A DNA stretch of 64,000 nt from Meandrina meandrites (lineage: Eukaryota > Cnidaria > Anthozoa > Scleractinia > Meandrinidae), in the NCBI GenBank assembly GCA_963693305.1, contig OY855908.1, positions 20,824,493 to 20,888,492 of the forward strand, read 5' to 3'. Below, one piece after another: positions 55,464 through 64,000 of the stretch (its first letter is position 1; every line of letters begins with the position of its first letter). A model generated the notes under the pieces. It was not told the DNA's origin, did no database searches, and saw only the letters and a list, made by a program, of their open reading frames with translations. The position numbers were made by a program, and so were the translations under genes.

Positions 55464-55640
55464 GGAGGCATGGTGGCCTAACTCAATGCTTTGCACTCAG
55501 ATTCAAAATTGCAGGTTTGAGTGCCATTGTGCTCTTGGACAATAGTAAATGGGATTGGACTGGTGTAAATGGGATTGGGTACTGGCGAATTGTCAGAGCA
55601 TCTTGACAGCTTGGGAGCATAAGACGGGTCTTGAACTTCC
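55464..55640 (+). repeat. Degenerate tRNA-derived SINE (candidate)
   Basis: GGAGGCATGGTGGCCTAACT resembles an A box region, and GGTTTGAGTGCC about 30 bp on resembles a B box, with tRNA-like spacing but no good cloverleaf. The tail runs into the minisatellite. Too worn to be a functional tRNA gene. Confidence 0.4.
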
Positions 55641-55651
55641 AATTTCATAAC

Positions 55652-58600
55652 AATTCCCATACAGAGATAGGGATTTCATAAGGCATAATAGCGAGATGCA
55701 GTGCTATCCATACAGAGTTGGGGATTTCATAAGGCGTAAAAGCGGGATGCGATGTTATCCATACAGAGTTAGGGATTGCATAAGGCGTAATAGCGAGATG
55801 CGATGTTATCCATACAGAGTTAGGGATTTCATAAGGCGTAAAAGCGGGATGCGGTGCTATCCGTATAGAATTGGGGATTTCATAAGGCATAAAAGTGGGA
55901 TGCGGTGCTATCCATACAGAGTTAGGGATTTCATAAGGCGTAAAAGCGGGATGCGATGCTATCCATACAGAGTTAGGGATTTCATAAGGCGTATTAGCGA
56001 GATGCGATGTTATCCATACAGAGTTAGGGATTTCATAAGGTGTAATAGCGGAATGTGTTGTTATCCATACAGAGTTAGGGATTTCATAAGGCGTAATAGC
56101 GGGATGCGATGTTATCCATACAGAGTTGGGGATTTCATAAAGCGTAATAGCGGGATGCAGTGCTATCCATACAGAGTTAGGGATTTCATAAGGCGTAATA
56201 GCGGAATGTGTTGTTATCCATACAGAGTTGGGGATTTCATAAAGCGTAATAGCGGGATGCGGTGCTATCCATACAGAGTTAGGGATTTCATAAGGTGTAA
56301 TAGCGGAATGTGTTGTTATCCATACAGAGTTGGGGATTTCATAAAGCGTAATAGCGGGATGCGGTGCTATCCATACACAGTTAGGGATTTCATAAGGCGT
56401 AAAAGCGGGATGCGATGTTATCCATACAGAGTTAGGGATTTCATAAGGTGTAAAAGCGGGATGCGATGTTATCCATACAGAGTTAGGGATTTCATAAGGC
56501 GTAAAAGCAGGATGCGATGTTATCCATACAGAGTTGTGAATTTCATAAGGCATAATAGCGAGATGCGATGTTATCCATACAGAGTTATGAATTTCATAAG
56601 GCATAACAGCGAGATGCAATGTTATCCATACAGAGTTACAGATTTCATAAGGCGTAAAAGCGGGATGCGGTGCTATCCATACAGAGTTAGGGATTTCATA
56701 AGGCGTAAAAGCGGGATGCGATGTTATCCATATAGAGTTAAGGTTTTCATAAGGCGTAATAGCGAGATGCGATGTTATCCATACAGAGTTAGGGATTTCA
56801 TAAGACGTAAAAGCGAGATGCGATGTTATCCGTACAGAGTTGGGGATTTTATAAGGCGTAAAAGCGGGATGCGATGTTATCCATGCAGAGTTAGGGATTT
56901 CATAAGGCGTAATAGCGAGATTCGATGTTATCCATACAGAGTTAGGGATTTCATAAGGCGTAAAAGCGGGATGCGATGTTATCCATACAGAGTTAGGGAT
57001 TTCATAAGGCGTAATAGCGGGATGCGATGTTATCCATACAGAGTTAGGGATTTCATAAGGCGTAAAAGCGGGATGCGATGTTATCCATGCAGAGTTAGGG
57101 ATTTCATAAGGCGTAAAAGCGGGATGCGATGTTATCCATGCAGAGTTAGGGATTTCATAAGGCGTAAAAGCGGGATGCGATGTTATCCATATAGAGTTAA
57201 GGATTTCATAAGGCGTAATAGCGAGATGCGATGTTATCCATACAGAGTTAGGGATTTCATAAGGCGTAAAAGCGGGATGCGGTGCTATCCGTATAGAATT
57301 GGGGATTTCATAAGGCGTAAAAGTGGGATGCGGTGCTATCCATACAGAGTTAGGGATTTCATAAGGCGTAAAAGCGGGATGCGATGCTATCCATACAGAG
57401 TTAGGGATTTCATAAGGCGTATTAGCGAGATGCGATGTTATCCATACAGAGTTAGGGATTTCATAAGGTGTAATAGCGGAATGTGTTGTTATCCATACAG
57501 AGTTAGGGATTTCATAAGGCGTAATAGCGGGATGCGATGTTATCCATACAGAGTTGGGGATTTCATAAAGCGTAATAGCGGGATGCAGTGCTATCCATAC
57601 AGAGTTAGGGATTTCATAAGGCGTAATAGCGGAATGTGTTGTTATCCATACAGAGTTGGGGATTTCATAAAGCGTAATAGCGGGATGCGGTGCTATCCAT
57701 ACAGAGTTAGGGATTTCATAAGGTGTAATAGCGGAATGTGTTGTTATCCATACAGAGTTGGGGATTTCATAAAGCGTAATAGCGGGATGCGGTGCTATCC
57801 ATACACAGTTAGGGATTTCATAAGGCGTAAAAGCGGGATGCGATGTTATCCATACAGAGTTAGGGATTTCATAAGGTGTAAAAGCGGGATGCGATGTTAT
57901 CCATACAGAGTTAGGGATTTCATAAGGCGTAAAAGCAGGATGCGATGTTATCCATACAGAGTTGTGAATTTCATAAGGCATAATAGCGAGATGCGATGTT
58001 ATCCATACAGAGTTATGAATTTCATAAGGCATAACAGCGAGATGCAATGTTATCCATACAGAGTTACAGATTTCATAAGGCGTAAAAGCGGGATGCGGTG
58101 CTATCCATACAGAGTTAGGGATTTCATAAGGCGTAAAAGCGGGATGCGATGTTATCCATATAGAGTTAAGGTTTTCATAAGGCGTAATAGCGAGATGCGA
58201 TGTTATCCATACAGAGTTAGGGATTTCATAAGACGTAAAAGCGAGATGCGATGTTATCCGTACAGAGTTGGGGATTTTATAAGGCGTAAAAGCAGGATGC
58301 GATGTTATCCATGCAGAGTTAGGGATTTCATAAGGCGTAATAGCGAGATTCGATGTTATCCATACAGAGTTAGGGATTTCATAAGGCGTAAAAGCGGGAT
58401 GCGATGTTATCCATACAGAGTTAGGGATTTCATAAGGCGTAATAGCGGGATGCGATGTTATCCATACAGAGTTAGGGATTTCATAAGGCGTAAAAGCGGG
58501 ATGCGATGTTATCCATGCAGAGTTAGGGATTTCATAAGGCGTAAAAGCGGGATGCGATGTTATCCATGCAGAGTTAGGGATTTCATAAGGCGTAAAAGCG

Positions 58601-58999
58601 GGATGCGATGTTATCCATATAGAGTTAAGGATTTCATAAGGCGTAATAGCGAGATGCGATGTTATCCATACAGAGTTAGGGATTTCATAAGGCGTAAAAG
58701 CGGGATGCGGTGCTATCCGTATAGAATTGGGGATTTCATAAGGCGTAAAAGTGGGATGCGGTGCTATCCATACAGAGTTAGGGATTTCATAAGGCGTAAA
58801 AGCGGGATGCGATGCTATCCATACAGAGTTAGGGATTTCATAAGGCGTATTAGCGAGATGCGATGTTATCCATACAGAGTTAGGGATTTCATAAGGTGTA
58901 ATAGCGGAATGTGTTGTTATCCATACAGAGTTAGGGATTTCATAAGGCGTAAAAGCGGGATGCGGTGCTATCCATACAGAGTTGGGGATTTCATAACAC
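55652..58999. repeat. 51-bp minisatellite array 1 (~65 units) with 28-unit higher-order repeat
   Basis: The unit reads like CATACAGAGTTAGGGATTTC then ATAAGGCGTAAAAGCGGGAT and GCGATGTTATC. The marker CCGTATAGAATTGG occurs at 55861, 57289 and 58717, exactly 1428 bp (28 x 51) apart, and the unit variants between markers repeat in the same order with very few changes. Because 51 is a multiple of 3 and the unit lacks stops in one frame per strand, both strands show >1100-codon frames (YEIPNSVWITSHPAFTP; IRRKSGMRCYPYRVRDF). I regard these as by-products, not genes. Confidence 0.95.
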
Positions 59000-59003
59000 G
59001 TAA

Positions 59004-59440
59004 TTAGCCATGTTCTAAACGAGCAGGGGACTGGGTACGAAGATATTTTCACTTCGGTACAAACATTCAAGATCGATTGAAATTGAAAAATGGGGCACGT
59101 CATCTGAAAGAGCATTCAAAACTTAGTTAATTCACCAAATTTGATGGTTATTGGTTGAAACCCAAAGGCACGGTACACTTAGTATGGATTGGAGGGACAG
59201 GCATCCTCCAATCCATACTAAGCTCTCTTATTTTAAAAGTGTACCATGCCTTTGCGCTATTAATTTATTATATTGCGTTTGAACCAATAACCATAAAATT
59301 TGGTGAATTTACTAATTTTTGGATGCTCTTTCAGATGACGTGTCCCACTTTCAATTCAATCGATATCAGGAGCCATAATGGGAGGAGACCGTAAGCGCGA
59401 GATCTGGCCTTGTCCCTATGATATGGGTCAAAATTTCTAT
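59004..59440 (+). mobile_element. Right flank of array 1, inverted copy of the left flank of array 2
   Basis: GCCATGTTCTAAACGAGCAG at 59007 and AGGAGCCATAATGGGAGGAG at 59369 are the reverse complement of sequence at 62640-62805, in the same order apart from a foldback MITE inserted here. Both copies end at TTTTTAGAACA, the probable outer terminus. Confidence 0.7.
59070..59346. mobile_element. ~280-bp foldback MITE within the array-1 flank
   Basis: Arms TGAAATTGAAAAATGGGGCA... and ...CACTTTCAATTCA are complementary through ACGTCATCTGAAAGAGCAT and meet at TATGGATTGGAGG/CCTCCAATCCATA around 59203. ATCGAT flanks both ends. The corresponding flank of array 2 (about 62735) lacks the insert and has one ATCGAT, so it is an empty site. 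Confidence 0.7.
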
Positions 59441-59444
59441 TTTT

Positions 59445-60597
59445 AGAACAACAACAACAACAACAACAACAGCAACTTTATTTACCCTAATAAATTACAA
59501 GAAAGAAAATATATATAGTATAAATAATAAGTAATTAGGGGTCTGGCTGCCTGAAATAACTGTAGAGTTAAAAAGGGCAGGCAGCCAGAGTTACAATTAT
59601 GTGATACAAATTTAGGTCGGTAAAGCACACAACAACACAGAACATTTCAGAACATTACAGAACATTACAGTGAGCAAAATGAAAAAAAGACAAAAACATA
59701 TTAGAAAAAAGAGGAAAATAATCGAGGAAAAAAATAGAGCAAAACAGCCTTAGAGTTGATCAATACAGGCGCTAGCTAGTATCTTTCGAGATACTCAACT
59801 TGCATTTTTTTCTTAAACATTGATGCAGATGATAACTTTATATGATCATCAATGGAGTTCCAAATAGAGGGGCCTTGAAACCTAATGTTAAACTTGCCAT
59901 AATTAGTTCTTACAGAAGGAAGATAATAAGATTGTTTTGCTGCAAGCCTAGTATTATAATTATGAATATTAGTTACTCTAGTAAAAAAAGAATGAAAGGC
60001 AATAGGAAGGAGCTCGTTATGAAATTTATACATGAATATAGCAATATAAAATGTGACAAGATCAAAGAATTTGATAACTTGAAGAGATTTGAACAAAGGG
60101 CTGGAAGGACTATCAAATTGGGAAAAAGTGATAGTACGCATGGCTTTCTTTTGTAGTATAAATATTGGTTTAAGTGTTGATTCATATGTATTGCCCCAAA
60201 TGATGATACCATAGGTCAAAAAGGGGTAAATTAAGGCATAATATAATTTTAACAGAACATTAAGATCTACATGATGTCTTAACTTAGATAAAATGCCTAT
60301 ACTTCTTCTAATTTTCCCAGCTATAAATTCTACTTGATGTTTCCAACTTAGGTGTGAATCAATTAGTATGCCAAGATACTTAATACAATACTCTCTTTTC
60401 AATTGTTTGTTGTTTAAAAGGAGATTAAAAGTGGAATCCTGTAATCTTTTTTGAGGCGGATGAAAAAGTATGAAATTTGATTTTTCTATATTAAGTGAGA
60501 GTTTGTTAGCACTTAGCCAAGTATGAATATTAATTAATTCAGAGTTTATCCTATTTTGTAATATCTGGAGACTATTATTCTCACAGAATAAATCGTG
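59445..60597 (-). pseudogene. 5'-truncated LINE fragment (LINE-C)
   Basis: The minus-strand frame is open from about 60597 to 59776. It reads WLSANKLSLNIEKSNFILF then YCIKYLGILIDSHLSWKHQV, LRHHVDLNVLLKLYYALIYP, GIIIWGN and FQGPSIWNSID: the thumb and C-terminal region of a LINE reverse transcriptase. The 3' end runs through an AT-rich tail to a (TTG)n repeat at 59449-59475. No stop within the retained coding part; it lacks all catalytic motifs. Confidence 0.85.
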
Positions 60598-60980
60598 TCA
60601 TCCCGCGAGGCGCGCGCGCGTACTGCCTCGAGGATTTCGCGAGGACATCGCGTGGAGAAATATAAGCAAAATGGCGTCCAAAATAACCTCTGCAAGTGAA
60701 GTAAACACTGGCTTTCTTTCATCAGTTTCTATTCCTAATTTACGTCAAGGTCTCCTTGAGCACTTCTTTGAATGTAGCCATGAAAGTGAGGATGATTCAA
60801 GTGATTCGGATGTCTGCAGTAGTATTTTTTTCGGACAAATCCAGTCGCGAAGACTCGTTAAACATGTCGTACGAGGAATCACACAGTGGTCAAGACAATT
60901 TACTAAACGTTTCACAGCGCAGCGATATGGGCAACCAAAGAATACAGAATGACAGCAAAAAAGGAGAAAACATATTTTTG
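60598..60980 (+). other. Possible first exon (frame-broken), CpG-rich leader
   Basis: A CpG-rich leader (GAGGCGCGCGCGCGTACTGC) precedes ATGGCGTCC at 60671. The frame reads MASKITSASEVNTGFLSS and an acidic DDSSDSD. After a T7 run near 60826 the adjacent frame continues in similar polar style (SSREDSLNMSYEESHSGQDN). It may be an exon of a host or transposon gene with a frame break. Not recognised, low confidence. Confidence 0.25.
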
Positions 60981-61177
60981 CCGAAATACGATTGTATACG
61001 CCATTTCGGCCTTTCCTTGATGCTTTGTTGTAAGTTACATGTGACTTTCATATCATATAAAATTACATATATATTGCAGAATGAAAATATTTTCATTTAA
61101 GTCACTTATCCGACTAATGCTGCTCCAAAATATTTCTTTAAGTATCCTGAGTATCCTGTATTATAATTCGCAGTGCA

Positions 61178-61905
61178 GCTAAAACATTGTTGAAACGTGT
61201 GGAAAGATCGGAAACTTCCAGCAAAAGATGTAAAGAAATGAAGCAAAAGAGGATTCATTTTTTTTCGAATTAAAAAAATCTACCTATTTTTCTTTGTTTA
61301 TTTTCAAGTATGAAAAAATGCAGCATATATGCAAACGGCTTTATCTAGTTTCGTGTGTCTAGTCTCGATGAAACCGATTCGACTTTGGCTCGCCAAGATA
61401 GGTACCTTTCGTCTTCAATTTTGGAGCGTTTTGAAAACGCTCTTGTTACAGTAAATTATTCACACTACCCGCATTCTCAAGATTATTTAGCACCTGGAAA
61501 GAAACATGCCACGGTTAAAGTTGCGGCTGAGCTTTGTATTCATGCATTTTATTTAGCAATGAATGTGGTATGTGGCGTGCCATGTTCAATTCCAGGTGCT
61601 AAATAACCTTGAGAATGCGGCAAGTTTGAATAATTTACTGTTACCCGAGGGTTTTCAAATGGAAGACGCGGAGTAGCTATCTTGGCAAGCAAAATTCGAC
61701 GCATTTCATCGAGACTAGATTCACGAAAGTAGACAAAGCCGTTTGCATATATGCTGTATTTTCTCATACTTAAAAATATAAGAAAAAAAATCCGTATTTT
61801 TTTTTTAATTCTATTCTCCGCACCGTAAACCTCTTCCTCCTCATTTCTTTACAACTTTTGCTAGGAGTTTCCGATCTTTCCATACTTTTCAGCAACATTT
61901 TAGTT
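61178..61905. repeat. 728-bp imperfect inverted repeat (arms ~340 bp)
   Basis: The left arm (GTGTGGAAAGATCGGAAACT...CATATATGCAAACGGCTTT...TATTTAGCACCTGGAA) is mirrored by the right arm, with a loop around 61515-61575. Arms diverge by roughly 15-20% by eye. It may be a foldback transposon or an old inverted duplication; the minus-strand frame 61549-61767 lies on one arm. Confidence 0.7.
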
Positions 61906-62639
61906 GGCATTAAGCTTTCAAATAATCTATGGGATCTTAGCATAGGTTGAACGTTGTTGTAGCTCCCAATTATACACGAGCATAATATTTTGAAGCGAAA
62001 GTTCAACAGTCAACTGTGCAGCAATTTCTACTCAGCCGATTTCGTTGAAACTTGCTCACACTAAAAATTGGATAATTTGAACTTGTTGACTTTGATAAGA
62101 AAAAATCTATCGTCCCGTTTAGAAAGTATTCGCGTTTTTTTTCATAAATATATTTTTTCAAAAGCGCTAATATCTCGTGATCGTTTGCCTTGTTTGCTCT
62201 TTATTTTAAAGCTTTATAAAATTTGAACATTTGTTTTTTCGATTGCTAAAAATCAGAAAAATCGGGTGAGGTTTACATGCCCAAAGCTTGATTTAGAAAA
62301 GAGCACCTCCGTTCCCCAGAAATAGCCGTGGGCCATCTTAACCAAAGTACAATCCAAATGTAAACGAGTCATGGTGAATTATCTCACTGAGAAAACTTCT
62401 CTAGATTAGTCCTGTGCTTAACTGACAAAAAATCCAGGAGATGAATTTAGCACGATACGGAAGCTGCACAGCCTAATGTATAAATAGCGTCCGTATAAAA
62501 TTTCTGGTTCACAGAACGACTGATTTATTTTTCGTTCTCAAGTTTAAACACAGAGTCTTTTGCGGCAGATTTACTCGCGAATCACATAATACTAGTCACG
62601 CAACTCCGGCAACATCGACGCGAGAACCCACGCATTCGC
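61906..62639. other. Unassigned non-coding stretch
   Basis: Nothing recognised. Confidence 0.4.
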
Positions 62640-62805
62640 GCGTGTCTGCCTGTTCTAAAAATATAAAAATTGTCTCGTATCATAGGGTGCGTGGATGTCG
62701 CGCTTACGGTCTCCTCCCATTATGGCTCCTGATCGATATTGAATATTCGCACCAAGAAAAAATATGTTCGTACCCAGTCCCCTGCTCGTTTAGAACATGG
62801 CCAAT
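62640..62805 (-). mobile_element. Left flank of array 2, inverted copy of the right flank of array 1
   Basis: TGTTCTAAAAATATAAAAAT, CGCGCTTACGGTCTCCTCCC and CCCTGCTCGTTTAGAACATG match the complement of 59004-59440 without the MITE. With the array-1 flank it suggests ~160-bp terminal inverted repeats bracketing a minisatellite-filled element. Confidence 0.7.
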
Positions 62806-63556
62806 AGCGGGATGCGATGTTATCCATGCAGAGTTAGGGATTTCATAAGGCGTAAAAGCAGGATGCGATGCTATCCATGCAGAGTTAGGGATTTCATAAG
62901 GCGTAAAAGCGGGATGCGGTGTTATCCATACAGAGTTGGGGATTTCATAAGGCGTAAATGCGGGATGCGGTCTTATCCATACAGAGTTAGGGATTTCATA
63001 AGGCGTAAAAGCGGAATGTGTTGTTATCCATACAGAGTTGGGGATTTCATAAGGCGTAAATGTGGGATGCGGTCTTATCCATACAGAGTTAGGGATTTCA
63101 TAAGGCGTAATAGCGAGATGCGATGTTATCCATACAGAGTTAGGGATTTCATAAGGCATAATAACGGGATGTGTTGTTATCCATACAGAGTTAGGGATTT
63201 CATAAGGTGTAATAGCGGAATGTATTGTTATCCATACAGAGTTAGGGATTTCATAAGGCGTAAAAGCGGGATGCGGTGTTATCCATACAGAGTTAGGGAT
63301 TTCATAACACGTAATAGCAGGATGCGATGTTATCCATACAGAGTTAGGGATTTCATAAGGTGTAAAAGCGGGATGCGATATTATCCATACAGAGTTGGGG
63401 ATTTCATAACACGTAATAGCAGGATGCGATGTTATCCATACAGAGTTAAGGATTTCATAAGGCGTAATAGCGGGATGTGGTGTTATCCATACAGAGTTGG
63501 GGATTTCATAAGTCGTAGAAGCGGGATGCGATGTTATCCATACAGAGTTAGGGATT
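62806..63556. repeat. 51-bp minisatellite array 2 (~15 units)
   Basis: Same unit and orientation as array 1, with private variants (ATAACACGTAATAGCAGGAT). Ends abruptly at GGGATTTCC, where the sequence turns unique. Both strands are again open across it. Confidence 0.95.
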
Positions 63557-64000
63557 TCCATCCAGTGGAAGTAGCATTATCCCTTGCCGCTTCATGCTAC
63601 AGAAACCAGGATGAGCTCCGGCAGCGTGCAGGGCCATTGGCCCTAATGCAAGCAAATCCAGCTAGACCATGGAATTTTTTCAGGTGTCGGTACACCTGAG
63701 TCCTTACTTTATCAAATTGATACACATGTTTACAAAGTAGGAATAAAGTGTAGTAGTGTTTGGCAAGAAGACGCGGTGTAGGGCGCCGCGGTGCGGCTGT
63801 TAATGTTTTCAGTTGCATTTTAACTCACACAAGCAAATAAATAAATCAAACAAACAAGCAATCAAAACATAAAATGTAGGTAAACACAAAAAAATAAATG
63901 TATCACAATTTGCTGTTAAACTTCCCTGATCAAAACCTTTAACAACACTTTACTCTCGGTAACATTTTTGTGAGTTAAAGATAATCTCCGTATATTCGTC
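63557..64000. other. Unassigned, probably LINE-tail-like repeat then AT-rich DNA
   Basis: CTACAGAAACCAGGATGAGC...GGGCCATTGGCCC resembles dispersed cnidarian repeat tails, but no boundary could be drawn; after 63700 it is AT-rich with no feature. Confidence 0.3.

Noticed and set aside
55464..55545. tRNA gene
   Set aside because: Only A-box and B-box-like words are present; stems do not pair well, and the sequence continues as a SINE-like tail.
55645..59115. A 1156-residue repetitive protein on the minus strand, and a 1103-residue one on the plus strand
   Set aside because: Both are explained by a 51-bp tandem unit without stops; no start context, no non-repetitive domain, no signal peptide, and both strands are equally open.
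55652..63556. CRISPR-like array
   Set aside because: The 51-bp units are contiguous and similar along their whole length, with no unique spacers, and the DNA is eukaryotic.

Overview
This is eukaryotic DNA, almost certainly from an anthozoan cnidarian (a coral or sea anemone). It is AT-rich and gene-poor, with intron-scale non-coding DNA. It carries Penelope-like elements with a GIY-YIG domain, LINE fragments with microsatellite tails, many inverted-repeat MITEs and a complete Polinton/Maverick. I found no convincing host protein-coding gene and no CRISPR, operon or prokaryotic signal. One weak candidate host or transposon exon lies near 60.7 kb.

Layout. 0-0.6 kb: 3' end of an LTR retrotransposon (end of an ORF, polypurine tract, 171-bp LTR). 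0.6-12.7 kb: dispersed MITEs, one with a paralogous empty site; a broken LINE whose tail is a (TATG)n microsatellite; a Penelope-like element with an exactly matched 399-bp inverted tail; and a decayed Harbinger with a Myb-like gene facing a transposase remnant. 12.7-30.9 kb: a second Penelope remnant, hAT-like, TTAA-type and palindromic MITEs, a perfect 288-bp tandem duplication, an element built of ACACGGT-type subterminal repeats, and a dead LINE reverse transcriptase. 30.94-33.79 kb: a DNA transposon with ~460-bp terminal inverted repeats and 6-bp target duplications. The start of its coding region is present in both ends.

35.58-51.74 kb is the centrepiece: a full-length ~16.16-kb Polinton/Maverick (endogenous virus-like transposon), itself inserted into an older hAT-like element. 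It has 566/562-bp near-identical terminal inverted repeats, and each tip is itself a ~200-bp imperfect palindrome. A 5-6-bp target duplication (ACCTT/TACCTT) flanks it. A 96-residue Cys-rich protein is encoded inside each TIR. Internal genes in order: protein-primed family-B DNA polymerase (+), retroviral-type integrase (-), three small membrane proteins and a larger single-pass protein (-), a structural-type protein split by a Penelope insertion (-), packaging ATPase (-), probable double-jelly-roll major capsid protein (-), coiled-coil membrane protein (+), a 482-residue tail-anchored protein (-), two further plus-strand genes, a Cys-rich F-box-like protein (-) and a small basic protein (-). 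Polymerase and integrase would replicate and insert the element; ATPase and capsid proteins would build and fill particles. No maturation protease was recognised.

The Polinton looks young by its ends but is broken inside. There are in-frame stops TAG, TAA and TGA in three genes, frame breaks in the capsid gene, at the polymerase start and possibly in the F-box-like gene, and a Penelope insertion in another gene. A TATA-like box followed by ACAATG-type start contexts recurs in front of many of its genes.

55.65-63.56 kb: two 51-bp minisatellite arrays. The larger (~65 units) has a higher-order period of 28 units (1428 bp) and is open on both strands. The outer flanks of the two arrays are inverted copies of each other, which suggests the minisatellite lives inside a transposon with terminal inverted repeats. 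A LINE fragment, a foldback MITE and a large inverted repeat lie between the arrays.
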